This document shows positions 12,801-23,345 of a DNA stretch of 64,000 nt, in pieces. This stretch comes from Cylicocyclus nassatus (Eukaryota > Nematoda > Chromadorea > Rhabditida > Strongylidae): contig CATQJL010000112.1 of the NCBI GenBank assembly GCA_958299035.1, positions 14,546,880 through 14,610,879 of the forward strand. The letters are read 5' to 3'. Every line of letters starts with the position of its first letter. Position 1 is the stretch's first letter. The notes beneath the pieces were generated by a model. That model saw only the letters and a list, made by a program, of their open reading frames with translations, made no database searches and was not told where the DNA came from. The position numbers and the translations under genes are program-made.

Positions 12801-13200
12801 TATGCCATGTACCACGTATTGTTCTGTCATTCTACACAAAACGCCAGACATTTCATCTGCATTAATAAATATCAATTATTATTCATAAGTAGTCAACGTA
12901 TGGACTACGTAGCAATTTACCACATTTTTTCTTGGCTTGCCTCTTTCATACTCTGTTCCACCTGCAAAAGCTTACAAATAATCACAGTTGACAGCCATGA
13001 ATATGGACATATTGCGGATCTATTTTTGCACAGCCTTTTTTTCTAAGAATGTGTTACATATGGATTACGTAGCGAATTATCACATGTTTTCTTGACTTTT
13101 TTCTTCTCCTCCATTAACTTGCAATGCACTGCACTTGATCAAATAAAATGCGCAATTGTGAAGCTCGTAAGAGTAAATAGCACTGAGTGAAGGTATGCAT
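12800..13200 (+). repeat. Further part of the duplicated flank
   Basis: GCCATGTACCACGTATTGTT followed by a CACATTTTTTCTTGGCTTGCC block and a TTGTGAAGCTCGTAAGAGTA block matches 48295-48530 (GCCATGTATTATGTAATGGT, CCTTGACTTGGCCTCTC, TTGTGAAGCTCATGACAGTA) and in part 35170-35215. The block containing TTTTCTTGACTT appears twice here (about 12925 and 13083), so a local tandem duplication has also occurred. Confidence 0.6.
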
Positions 13201-13239
13201 CTAGAGAACAGAAGCTGTACTTTTTCAGACAACCCACCA

Positions 13240-13560
13240 GAAGTTCCGCAGAACGTGAAGTTCCGTAAATATGCTGCGGAAGTTCCCATGTAAGGAGGGT
13301 TCAGGAAGGAAACAGCGGAAGAGAACGTCTTAGCGAGATTTGACTTGCTCCCGCATGACTGACATGTTTGAGGATGCATTCTAGTTGTGGACATAAGAGA
13401 CAACACATACAAAGACCCGCGACAGTATTGGTCAAAGTGCTGCGGAACCGCTGGCATTCTTCGGAATTTTGGCAGCGTTTTGTAAGAAGTCCTGCGGAAG
13501 TTTCCCTTCCCAACGAGCCTGATGTGAACATCCTGCGGAAGTACCCATTTTCAATGTTCC
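13240..13560 (+). repeat. Scattered CTGCGGAAGT repeats
   Basis: The motif CTGCGGAAG followed by T-rich/CCC bases recurs near 13268, 13491 and 13531, with a close variant at 13440 and an inverted form (AGTTCCGCAGAAC) near 13241. Frames through this region of 70-125 codons exist on both strands, but the region reads as a degenerate minisatellite rather than a gene. Confidence 0.4.
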
Positions 13561-14556
13561 TAATTATATTTGATAATTAGTAAGCATCATCCTGCGAAGA
13601 AGCTGCAAATTTTGCATTATCAGAATCGGAGAAACGCGGGGTTGGAAACAAGCGATGGCACGTCTTTCAATAAATCCTTCCATGGCTAGCTACTATGAAA
13701 CGAGTTGCTTAAGTCAAAAAGATCATTCAAGAGAATCTGACCGCAACAAAGGAAAGTTTTATTTTATTCTCTCTCTCCACTTGAAAAACTTCCTCACTTC
13801 TGAGACGAACAAAATGGCATACTTAAAGGGCAAGACTAACCAGATAGTGGAATAATCATAATTTCTTCTAATGGTCGGCGCTTGAGAAAGTAGTTACAAC
13901 TTTGTTTAATTCAAAAGAATATTCTTCTTACATGTGAAGCAGGTACACCAAACTTCTTGATTTAAGGGAACTTTAAACTTGGTACTATCCAGGATTATTC
14001 TTGGAAGGCAACGAAATGCTAAGACATTTTCGAAAATATGAAAAGAAAAAGTTTGGAATATTGAAAAGCAAAGCGGTCTGCAACTGTTTTGCCTTTCCCA
14101 TGCCGAATGTAAAAAAAACATTATTTATTGCTTACTTTGAACATGGAGCCAAAACACCATCAAGTAAGCAAAAAAAAACTCCGAAGGAGCAGTGTTTGAG
14201 CAGGAACAGGAATAGAGCGAAATATGGATTTACATATAATATAGTCAAATATTGGATTGAAAATTGTTTAAATGAAAATGAGGGGAGCAGTCTTGCAGCG
14301 CGTCAACCCCAAGGGAAAAGCTATAGAAAGCTCGAAAAAATCACAATAATATAATAGTTCTGTAAGAGAATATCTTAAGTTACTGTTCAAGACTGCTCCG
14401 TGTCCGCTAAAAATCGAAAATTTGCTAAAAGATAAAGAAGAAAATGAAATAACTACAAATTCGAATCCTTTTCCTCTTCTTAAATCATTTAGACGAATGA
14501 TGTAGATCAACTTTTCAAAGTGATATAATTTCAAATCAGTTTTATTGGGCAATAAT
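13561..14556. other. No supported gene
   Basis: A plus-strand frame at 14001-14354 (117 codons, Lys-rich) is the longest. It has no signal peptide, no recognisable domain and no paralogue in the window, so I do not call it a gene. Confidence 0.45.
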
Positions 14557-15577
14557 TGAATTTATTTATTCATTTATTTATTTATGAGCACACACGAGGT
14601 GCATCAAAAAGGAAGAACACCAAAGAGAAAAAAAATCAGAATGAAACACGAGGCCAGCCCCCTCATCGTCAAGGCAAAGTAGAATAAATCACGAGATAGA
14701 TAAAAGGTACGAAGCTCTAGACCCCTAATACGAAGGCGAAAAGAGGCGTGTACTATGTCAGAAGACATCTCAGAAATCTGGCACCTTCAAAAAACTCATG
14801 ATGAAACCGTATTTAGGTGCCAGCGAGCCCCCCCCCCCTCCCGGTAAGAGCTAGCTGAGGGGACCCCAAGAATAACTTGTTTTGAGGGATAGCAAGATTC
14901 TGGTGTGAAACTGTTCAGTAAAAGTAGACACATGTACACAAGGTACGAATGAATAAACAAACAGCAAATGGAGAGGTCTAAAGCTGGTAAACAAGCTCCG
15001 ATGAGTGATCATTTGATTTCTGTGGAGTAAAAACGGCTGGTATGGAAAGTTAGTGAAGGCATGAAACGAGTTAGTAACAAAACAAGAAAAAACAGAAACT
15101 GCAGGATAGCAGTCGTGAATGAAAGACAAAAAAACTAAAAGTAATCAAAATGAGGTAGGGATCAAATGGAAACATATGAGAAGTAACACGCAGCGGAACA
15201 CCACCCAACGCAACACAACTCGTCATCATCGGTAGTTATACTACAAAAAGGGAGGCAACTCAGACGAACTGAAAAAAGAAAGACACAGGGCAGAACTAAA
15301 TATGAGAGAGTAAACTTGACTCGATCCACATTAGTAAGGCATCTAACATCTCTTAAATGTCATAAGGCACGCAGCAACCATCAAAATAGAAATTGCAGAA
15401 AGCAGGAAACGAAGGAAAGAGAGGGGCCATAATTGAAAAGCCATAAATTGAAAAACGTCCATCAAAAGCCAGTCAAGCGGTCCCTGAAAGGTAACCCTCA
15501 GATGTGAACAAAAACGGAAAAGATGAAAACAAAGCCATTGGCGAGCAGTAATCCTCCATGTGGCATACTCGCAAGCA

Positions 15578-15585
15578 CGTAATTG
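15578..15585 (+). repeat. Left 8-bp target duplication of the TTCGAA-rich element
   Basis: CGTAATTG; the right copy at 16193-16200 is CGTAACTG, 7 of 8 identical. Confidence 0.7.
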
Positions 15586-16192
15586 TATAGTTAGCACCGA
15601 ATATTCGTGTTCGAATAATTTATTCGAAATATTCGACTATTCGAATATTCGAATAGTCGAATATTTGAGAAAGTTCATTTATTCGATTATTCGAATAGTC
15701 GAATAAATGAGAAAGGCCTATATTCGAATAATTCGTTCATTCGACGATTTCGAAAAATGACTTATTCGAATATTCGTTCATTCGACGAGTTTTAAATAAA
15801 GGTTATTCGAATATTCATTCATTCGAGTAGTTTTAAAAGATAGTTATTCGAATATCGAATATTCGAATGTTGCATTCAAATATTCGAACAATATTCGAAC
15901 ATTTATTCGAAATTAGTCGAATATTCGATCAAGTTCGGTTATTCAAGTATTCGTTCATTCGAATTTTGGAATGTGCCAATATTCGAATATTCAAATTCGA
16001 ATAAAATGAAAATCGAAAGTCGAATAATATTCGTTCATTCGGAAAATTTTCGAAAATCAAATATTCGATATTCATTCGTTCGAAAAACTTTCGAAAATCA
16101 ATTATTTGATATTCATTTGTTCGAAAAAATTTTAAAAATTGATTATTCGATATTCGTTCATTTGGCGAAAATTTTTGTTCGTTACAACTATA
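15586..16192. mobile_element. hAT-like non-autonomous element made of TTCGAA repeats
   Basis: Nearly the whole 607-bp body is degenerate ATTCGAATATTCGAAT sequence that is self-complementary at every scale. The ends TATAGTTAGCACCGAA and (reverse complement of the right end) TATAGTTGTAACGAA are short inverted repeats, and the flanks are CGTAATTG and CGTAACTG. An 8-bp duplication is characteristic of hAT transposition. It lies inside the CR1-like LINE remnant. No coding capacity; a plus-strand 74-codon frame is read through the repeat. Confidence 0.7.
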
Positions 16193-16200
16193 CGTAACTG
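16193..16200 (+). repeat. Right 8-bp target duplication of the TTCGAA-rich element
   Basis: CGTAACTG, matching 15578-15585 at 7 of 8 positions. Confidence 0.7.
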
Positions 16201-16760
16201 TAACTCTGGAAGAATAACGAAACAGCAGCAGATGCTCGAACTGCCACGCACCGCTAATTGAAATCAGCGATACCTGGCAAATCAAGCCTTTCCAGTCTTT
16301 TTTTGAAAACAAAACTACTTGCTGCATTAATGGTCTCAGCAGGGAGGCGAGAAAGCCACCTCGCAACTCTGTAGAATACATTGCTGAACATTCGTAAGGA
16401 GCTATTACGTCGGAGTCTAGAATGATGCAAGTTGAAGGATCCAGATCTTTCACTGTGGGTGCAAAAATCCAATATTTGCTAGCTTTCAGCTTGATCTCTT
16501 TTCTAAGGACTTGGAAGCAAAACACAAGGTCCAAAAGTATACGCCGATGGATGAGGGTCTTCAGATGAAACTTAGCAAGGCGAGCTTCATGGTCAGGGGG
16601 AGAGGTTCCAGGCGATGTGCGCCTCCACAAAAGGCGTGTGAACAATTGCTGTACCTTTTCAATTCTTCTCACATCTTTCTTTATGAGAATGATGAGATAA
16701 CATTCTTATTTCTCCTTGATTGTCTGCATTCGTTTCATGACCTTGTCGGGAATAGTAATT

Positions 16761-17071
16761 GAGTTGCTCTTTAGCTCTAGCATCAAATAAAACAGGAAGT
16801 GACAGCGACGACTATGCGCTTATATACATAAGACATTGGCTCATGTCTAGATTAATTAACTCACAGTAAATATCCGAAATTTTGTGCTCATATTCTCTGC
16901 AAAGCAAAGCTTTCTCGAGTTTTTGTCTACAAACACGCTCAAATTATGGTCCATTTGCCTGAATAGCGAACAAGCTATGAAAGGAATTGGGGTTATAGGC
17001 TGCTCAATTTTGCAAAAGCGCGTGAAAAGTACACAATATGCCTTCGAATAAATTGTTCAAAAGGTCAAATA
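16761..17071. other. No gene seen
   Basis: About 300 bp of AT-rich spacer between the LINE remnant and the next palindromic element. Confidence 0.45.
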
Positions 17072-17778
17072 TTAGGTTGAACCGAAAGTTCTTTCGCACC
17101 AAATTCAAAAATTCAAAACTTCCGATTTTTCCAACCGATTTGACTGCTTACTCTTATATAGAAGAGCAAGTCATGCCCTTCATAGCGACATCTTAGCTGC
17201 TTACTACTTTTCATTTGTTGCATAGATAGGAGCGATAGAAGAAAATTGGTTAAACTTTGAATTTTCTGTGTAGGGTCATAAAAAACCGGAAACTTACAAC
17301 AAAAGTCGGAGCACTCGGTGTTTTAGGTTATTTCACTAGCACTTTCTAACAGTGCAAAGCTTGCGCCGATTGAGCGTCTCTGTAAAAAGTTGCGATTTCC
17401 CCGAAAAATGCCAAAATAAATCAAATTCGCCCTTTTGTATTGCTTGCTCGAAATTCGTAACTTTTCATAGAGACGCTCAATCGGCGCAAACTTTGCACTG
17501 TTAAAAAAAGCTGGTGAAATAACCTAACACCGAGTGCTCCGACTTTTGTTGTAAGTTTCCAATTTTTTATGACCCTACACCGAAAATTCAAAGTTTGACC
17601 AATTTTCTTCTATCGCTCCTATCTATGCAATAAACGAAAAGTAGTAAACAGCTAAGATGTCGTTAGGAAGGGCATGGCTTGCTCTTTCATATAAAAGTAA
17701 AAGCAGTCAAATCGTTCTGAAAAATCGGAAGTTATGAATTTTTGAATTTGGTGCGAAAGAACTTTCGGTTCAACTTAG
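17072..17778. mobile_element. Palindromic mariner-like element, family 2, copy 1
   Basis: Left end TTAGGTTGAACCGAAAGTTC follows TA at 17070-17071; the right end GGTTCAACTTAG is followed by TA at 17779-17780. The arms are inverted copies of about 330 bp around an unpaired centre containing GCCAAAATAAATCAAATTCG. The same centre and arms occur at 22308-23019, and a right half at 50415-50756. Confidence 0.88.
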
Positions 17779-17850
17779 TATAAGGATTAAAGTCACTTGT
17801 ACCGAATGTTAATTGACCAACCTTATTTATCATCTACCAGTGACTCACCT

Positions 17851-19273
17851 CAGCTTCGCGGAGGTTCGCGCTGGCTCTAATATCTGTATGCCTTTCTCAT
17901 GCTCGCATAATGATGACTTTGAAACTCACAACGCGATGCTGAACATCACAAATGAATCAAGTGTTCATTTTGCATCACCACGTGAGATTGGTAATTTTAA
18001 GAAGAGAAACTTTTTCGCCAAGACAATTGCGAACTTGAATAGATTACTGAATTTGTTTTGGTTTGGTAGTCGTCATAAGGATTATGGTCTTTGGGCTACA
18101 TTTCCGTGCAAAAATCTTTTCAAACCTCTAAATAAAACATCGCCAAATGGACTATCTACGCGATCATCACTTTTTGGCGCGGATTTCGCAGTAAAACAAA
18201 CTATTGAGCATATTTTGGGCTAGAATTCATGGAGCGCAGGTTTACTTGTCAGGCAAAACAATGACTTTGCAAAAAGTCGAACTAGCATGTGCTTGGCGGA
18301 CCCACATGGTGGTGCGGCATATTATGCAAAATTGTAGCTCGGTAGCTTGGCTGCAGCTCCTTCTATGAATTTCGTGACAGACAGACAAATACACATGTAC
18401 AAAAAGACAAACGCTTAGCGCTTTATTATAAGTTATTTTTCATGCTTTGGGTATGGTACTTTAGCAAGGATGCTAATGCCAAAATTTTACGGATTTTTTC
18501 AAATAAACTATAATTCTCATATTTTATGAAAACAGAGGAAATTTTGGATAATAAACTGCGTAGTAGATAATCGAGCTTTTTTCGGCACAATCATGACTTA
18601 AAATTAAAGCGCTAAACGTCTGTCTTTTTGTGCGTGTGTGTGTTTGTCTGTCTGTCCGAAATTCATAGAGACAGCTGCAGCCAAGCTATCGAGCTACAAT
18701 TTTGCATAGCATATCGTACCGCATGTAGGCCCACCATGCACAAGGACCAGCCGGTTCGATAAGCGGGTCCTGCAAAAATTGCGCCTCAAACGGGTCCACC
18801 TTGTTTTTGGCGCGCAAAACTAGTTCACATTTTCAACTTTTTGCAAAGTCCTGATTTACCTAACAAGCAAATTTGCGCTCCAAGAATTCTAGCTAAAAAA
18901 GTGCTCAAAAAGTTTGCTTTTCAGCGAAAACAGCGCCAAAAAGTAGTAATCGCGTAGAGAGTCCATTTGACAAGGTTTTACTTGAATATCTGAGGAGATT
19001 CTTGCATGGAATGTAGCCCAAAATGACTACTATCTTTATAACAATTATCAAGCCAAAATAAATTCGATAATCTGTTCGAATTCATATTTATTCCTTGGCA
19101 AAAAGTTTTCTTTCTTAAAATTACCGATCTTACATGGAGATGCTTCAAGAATGAACAGTCGTTTACGATTCACTTATGATGTACAGCCTCGCGCGGTGAG
19201 TTTCACAGTCATCATTTTGGGAGCATAACAAGGCATACGGATAACAGAGCCAGTGCGAACCTCCGAACCTTCG
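17851..19273. repeat. 1.4-kb long inverted repeat (foldback)
   Basis: GGAGGTTCGCGCTGGCTCT near 17860 is matched by AGAGCCAGTGCGAACCTCC near 19246, and complementarity recurs inward: GAATTCATGGAGCGCAGGTT (about 18222) against AATTTGCGCTCCAAGAATTC (about 18870), and the tracts GACAGACAGACAAATACACA and TGTGTTTGTCTGTCTGTCC near the centre. Each arm is about 700 bp and clearly diverged. A 136-codon frame (17813-18223) lies in the left arm; I do not recognise it and its mirror in the right arm is broken, so it is not called as a gene. Confidence 0.7.
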
Positions 19274-19531
19274 TTTAAAAAGTTATTCTTCGGCGAAAAC
19301 TGCCGTAAAAACTTCTCTCGTGATGTCCCTGCTGCCAAAACTACTTAGGGGCCTCTGCCTATTGAAGTATACATCAACCATTCTTGCAATATTCCCTAAA
19401 TTCACCCACACTTACGTTGACCTTCCCTTTGACTTAGGCCTTTGACTTTACTAGTACAAATACCTTCACTCCAAAAAACACTCTCTATTCATTCTTTCAC
19501 AATCATGGTCCTTGGATGTGATTGCATCATA
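19274..19531. other. No gene seen
   Basis: Short spacer with no supported frame. Confidence 0.4.
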
Positions 19532-20126
19532 TTAGTTGATGCAAAAATAATATCCGTTTTTCTAGGCCTAAACAACTTATTTTCCTTCAAATTTTCTTTT
19601 TCGGTATTGATTCTGCATATCATTAGAAAGCTTTTTTCATGTACTTTCCACAATGGTGAAAAGTAAGCTTCTATCTATGAGAGAATTTCATCGGCATCTC
19701 GCACAGCTGCATTCAGAATCGAAATTTGTTGCTTTAACTTCTTTGGCAACAATTCAGGCGTAAATAAACGTTCTTTTGGAAACATAGCATCTGTAGGGAA
19801 TAGATATTGTTTATCCATTGCATTTTTAAGTAGATTTTTCAAAATCTACTGCACTGAGAAATCGACATCTCGAATTTAATACTTCTGCTGGAATTCTACA
19901 AGTAAATTTTTCATGACTGAGGCAACCGCCAAAGCTTCGCTCATTTCTGTAAGTTTGAGGTCAGGAAATCTTGCAGGACATCAGTGTGAGCAGGTGTGCG
20001 CTAAGTTACGAAAGGCTTGCTGCTTCAAATGGTCTTGACTACAATCAGAAATATGAGTATTGAACAAAGTTATAACTTTTTAAAGTAAAAAATTTCAAAG
20101 CGAACATTATTTTTGCACCAACCCAA
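19532..20126. mobile_element. Mariner-like remnant with TTRGTTGRTGCAAAAATAAT ends
   Basis: Left end TTAGTTGATGCAAAAATAAT after TA (19530-19531) and right end (reverse complement) TTGGGTTGGTGCAAAAATAA before TA (20127-20128). The interior has no transposase frame. Closest to the classical mariner terminal repeat TTAGGTTGGTGCAAAAGT, also seen at 22308. Confidence 0.7.
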
Positions 20127-21177
20127 TACATTCCTTTCTAGGTGCACAGGCGAAACAGAAACCTAACCTTATACCATTAGGGTGCAGATCGGTATGTCTA
20201 TAGAATGACAGCACAATTTCTAGATTGCTCAACCTACTTAGTGACCTACATTTTCCACTACTACGCAAAATTACACATATCAATAGATCGAGTCATGTTG
20301 GATGATGGAAGATTGTGGCGCGTAGTAAGGCTGCTTCAATGGGCGTTAATCAAGGAAAGCCTCAGCTCAGCTTTCGAAGAGTCAGCTTTGCCATAAGTGT
20401 GCCACTGATTGATAATTTAACCATCCATGATAATTTCATGACGTCCAAGCCAGTATAGTAGTCAAAACGCGTTCGCCAAACATGCAAATTCAAACATGTG
20501 ATTCGAAATGCAGATATGTCGCACTTGATCTTGCAAGTCGTCAGCTTGCGCTGTGGCTCCTCACTCGGTATTTCTTTGACATGTTCGCTTGTAAATCACG
20601 AAGTTGATCCCTCAGGAGTAACTTACGGAAAGTTTCTCTGCGACTCATCATTCCCACACAATTTGCGTCAATTGATACAACCGAAGGTGAACTTGCAAGT
20701 GTGAGAGTTGATCGTGGCAGTTAGACGGACGGCCAGCAGTCAGTACACTTTTCATTCTAATACCATAAGGGGGCCATCGTCATTTCTCCTTACGGGACCT
20801 CAGCTGCTGCCCTCAGTTCAGATCGACCATTACTGAGCTCTACTACGGGCCCACGTTCCGAGCCTTGTTGCAGAAATAGATGATATGTGAAACTGAAGGA
20901 GAGGAAATTTTCAGAGTGATAATGGATGAGGATTTGCAATCGCGCTTGCAATAAGTGGTAAAACCTGTTTTTTTGCACATTAATATTCTGCTGCCCAACT
21001 TTTTATGCACTGATTTTGTGGAGGATTTCTGTTTAGGTGCAATGTCTTGCAGAAAAGTCTTCCGCTTAGACATTCTTTCTTTTTTTTTGCTACGAAATAC
21101 GTTAGCAGTTTTGATGATCTGGTCATAAGGCTTAGAGCTAGAAGGTGTAGCTTTACACTTAAATGCAGTAGTTATCT
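20127..21177. other. No gene seen
   Basis: Only frames of about 62-76 codons on both strands with no recognisable motif. Confidence 0.45.
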
Positions 21178-21633
21178 GACAAGGGAATGGTCAGAAGTCG
21201 AAGTGACCAATCTACACATGCTACACACCATTAAATGCAGCATAAAACGCTGATTTCAAATCTGTCTTCCTCATCTGCAGAGCGCTTTTGTGGGCGAAAT
21301 TATAAGCCGTTGAAGGCCATTATTTTGCCAAGAAGTTGCGCGTGCAAAGTGCAAACTTGGCCGTACAAAGCCATTCTCGGCTCAGTGTTGGACCAAAAGA
21401 TGCAACTAGGCCACTTCATGTGACCCATACGTAGAGGTGAGCTGGTAGAGCAATAATGTGCCTATTTCGTAATTTTTGTATACGATTTTTTCGTAATAAA
21501 GCTGCTCATACTTTGGCTACAAAGGCGCTCTGCAGATATGGAAGACAAATTTGAAATCAGCATTCCATGCTGCATCGAATGGTATGCAGCCTGTATGGAT
21601 TGGCCACTTCGACTTCTGACCATTCCCTTGTGG
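21178..21633. repeat. Inverted repeat of about 455 bp
   Basis: ACAAGGGAATGGTCAGAAGT (left) is repeated in inverse orientation as CTTCTGACCATTCCCTTGT (right), and the arms continue inward through CATTAAATGCAGCATAAAAC / TGCTGCATCGAATGGTATGC and ATCTGCAGAGCGC. The arms are about 150 bp. No TA or other target duplication is clear; the right boundary abuts the TACAGGGTG end at 21635. Confidence 0.65.
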
Positions 21634-21636
21634 CTA

Positions 21637-22307
21637 CAGGGTGTTCCAAAAAGATGAAATGAGCGCAGCTCCTCGTCATGATATCCTTCGAGAAGCTTCA
21701 GGTACCATTTTGTAGGGCTGGCTGCAACTTAGATTCACATGATGGAGCATTTCTCGATACAATATGAACTTTCGGCAAATGGCGTCACTGCGAAAGCTGC
21801 GTTTCAGATAATTTAAATAAAACCCTAAGAACTCATGTGATAGGGTTTGATGTCGAGTTAAAATTTGAGTTTATACAAAATTGTGAAGCTTTGTAAACGG
21901 AGTGAAAACATTTTTTAGGAACATCGAGAAAACAACCTTTACTGCTTACCTGTCATAACTTATTAACAAGGCATTATGGTCATGGCTCGGCACGAGGTGG
22001 CTAGTTTAAAATGCAAAAAACGAAGTCCCCCTTGACTTCGCCACAAAAGTACGACATCCCCTTGACACGCTAACGAACAAATCAAACATGAAAACAAAAA
22101 GAATGAAATAGAATACAAGACCGACAATAAATAGGCAATAAGAACTAGTGATTGTTTGTATTCTCCGGGTTGGCGGCACGCCGCGGACCAACGCGAGCTT
22201 GGAGCAGCTTTGCCGCTGCCATCCAGATAATTTGGAGGGCTATACCTAGGCGGGGAGGAGGGGGTTTGGGGAGGTACAGGAGCTGTTTTGTAGAATATCA
22301 GGATGTA
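21637..22307. other. Left end of a CAGGGTGTTCC element, otherwise no gene
   Basis: CAGGGTGTTCCAAAAAGATG follows TA at 21635-21636 and resembles the left end of 44540-45215, including the downstream AGCTTCAGGTACCATTTTGT. No matching right end is present before the next element, so only a 5' fragment remains. The rest is AT-rich without a supported gene. Confidence 0.5.
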
Positions 22308-23019
22308 TTAGGTTGGTGCAAAAGTTCTTTCCGCCCAAATTCAAAAGTCCATAACTTGTTAAATTCTCAACGAAACTGCAATATTCTAAATTTTGCTTAG
22401 GAGAGAAACTCATGCTCTTTGCATGTGTGCCTGAATTGTTCGTTAAAGTTTACAACTTAAGGAGATAGAAGCTCAAAACCAAAATCACTCAAAATTTGAA
22501 TTTTTCGTGTAGGGTCATAAAAAATTGGAAATCTGCACCAAAAATCGGAGCAGTCAGGATTGTAGGTTCTTTCACCAGCTCTTTCTAACGGTGCAAAGTT
22601 TGCGCTGATTGAGCGTTTCTATGAAAAGTTATGATTTCCCTGAAAAATGCCAAAATAAATCAAATTCGCCCTTTTGTATTGCTTGCTCGAAATTCATAAC
22701 TTTTGATAGAGGCGCTCAATCAGCGCAAACTTTGCACCATTAGAAAGAGCTGGTGAAAGAACCTACAATACTGACTGCTCCGATTTTTGTTGCAGGTTTC
22801 CGATTTTTTATGACCCTACACGAAAAATTCAAATTTCGAGTGGTTTTGGTTTTGAGCTTCTATCTCCTTAATTTGTAAACATTAACGAACAGTTCAGGTA
22901 CAATTGTAAAGAGCATGAGTTTCTCTCTTAAGCAAAATTTAGATCTTGCAGTTTCGTTGAGAATTCAACAAGTTATGAATTTTTGAATTTGGGCGGAAAG
23001 AACTTTTGCACCAACCTAA
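22308..23019. mobile_element. Palindromic mariner-like element, family 2, copy 2
   Basis: Ends TTAGGTTGGTGCAAAAGTTC and the inverse AACTTTTGCACCAACCTAA are flanked by TA on both sides (22306-22307, 23020-23021). Length 712 bp. The interior matches the 17072-17778 copy closely, including AGGGTCATAAAAAATTGGAA and the unpaired centre. No ORF of note. Confidence 0.92.
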
Positions 23020-23140
23020 TAGATTGCATTTATATAAAAAATTTGAAATAATTATGTGAAGAATAGGAATTGTATGACTTTGTTTGCGCTAAGCCACCTC
23101 AGTGGTATCTACAGGGTGCGCCAGAATTATTTGGCGTGTA

Positions 23141-23155
23141 TTCTGCAATGCAAAA
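23141..23155 (+). repeat. Left 15-bp target site duplication of RTE copy B
   Basis: TTCTGCAATGCAAAA, identical to 26367-26381. Confidence 0.95.
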
Positions 23156-23156
23156 G

Positions 23157-23235
23157 AGCAGAGTTAGTCTAGTGGTTAGTGCTCTACGTAACATTACCGT
23201 GCTGAAGGTCACGGGTTCGATTCCACACTGAGCCT
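23157..23235 (+). promoter_or_regulatory. tRNA-like internal RNA polymerase III promoter at the RTE 5' end
   Basis: An A-box-like TAGTCTAGTGG at 23165-23175, extended by TTAGTGCTC as in tRNA D arms, and a canonical B box GGTTCGATTCC at 23214-23224 lie 49 bp apart, close to the 44 bp of a standard tRNA. The A box begins 9 nt after the first base of the element, the same offset as in a tRNA transcript. The T-arm and acceptor stems pair poorly, so this is a tRNA-derived promoter rather than a tRNA gene. Being internal, it would be carried along at each retrotransposition. Confidence 0.75.
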
Positions 23236-23345
23236 AATTCCTGCGGCAAAAATTCTGCTCACAATTCCAGCGTCAGGCTGCCCTTCCAAAGAAGGGCATG
23301 CGACAAGCCGGCTGAGAAACATCCCGTCGCATCACCATAGCAGAC

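Larger units (their letters stand above)
14557..16760 (-). pseudogene. 3' part of a CR1/jockey-like LINE, decayed
   Basis: The minus strand from about 16760 downwards encodes the C-terminal end typical of CR1-type LINE reverse transcriptases: IEKVQQLFTRLLWRR, then ARLAKFHLKTLIHRRILLDL, then in a second frame MFSNVFYRVARWLSRLPAE and FVFKKRLERLDL before a stop near 16254. The shift of frame between the two blocks shows that it is broken. Downstream on the minus strand is about 1 kb of 3' UTR-like sequence ending in a TAAA-type tail at 14557-14585 (plus strand TTTATTTATTCATTTATTTA). The 5' two thirds of the LINE is missing, as is usual for 5'-truncated copies. A hAT-like element at 15586-16192 interrupts it; across that insertion the LINE sequence is otherwise continuous. 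Confidence 0.75.

Noticed and set aside
14001..14354. 117-codon Lys-rich frame as a host gene
   Set aside because: AT-rich, no domain, no signal peptide, no splice context or paralogue.
17813..18223. 136-codon frame as a gene
   Set aside because: It lies within the left arm of the long inverted repeat, has no recognisable domain and its mirror copy is broken.
23157..23235. A genuine tRNA gene
   Set aside because: A and B boxes are good, but the D, T and acceptor stems do not pair and it lies exactly at the LINE 5' end, so it is a tRNA-like promoter.
23260..23345. HDV-like self-cleaving ribozyme in the RTE leader
   Set aside because: The GCCGGCTGAGAAACATCCC stretch recalls the HDV core, but the order of stems differs (hairpin before rather than inside the P2-like stem) and no matching P1 strand exists at the element's first bases.
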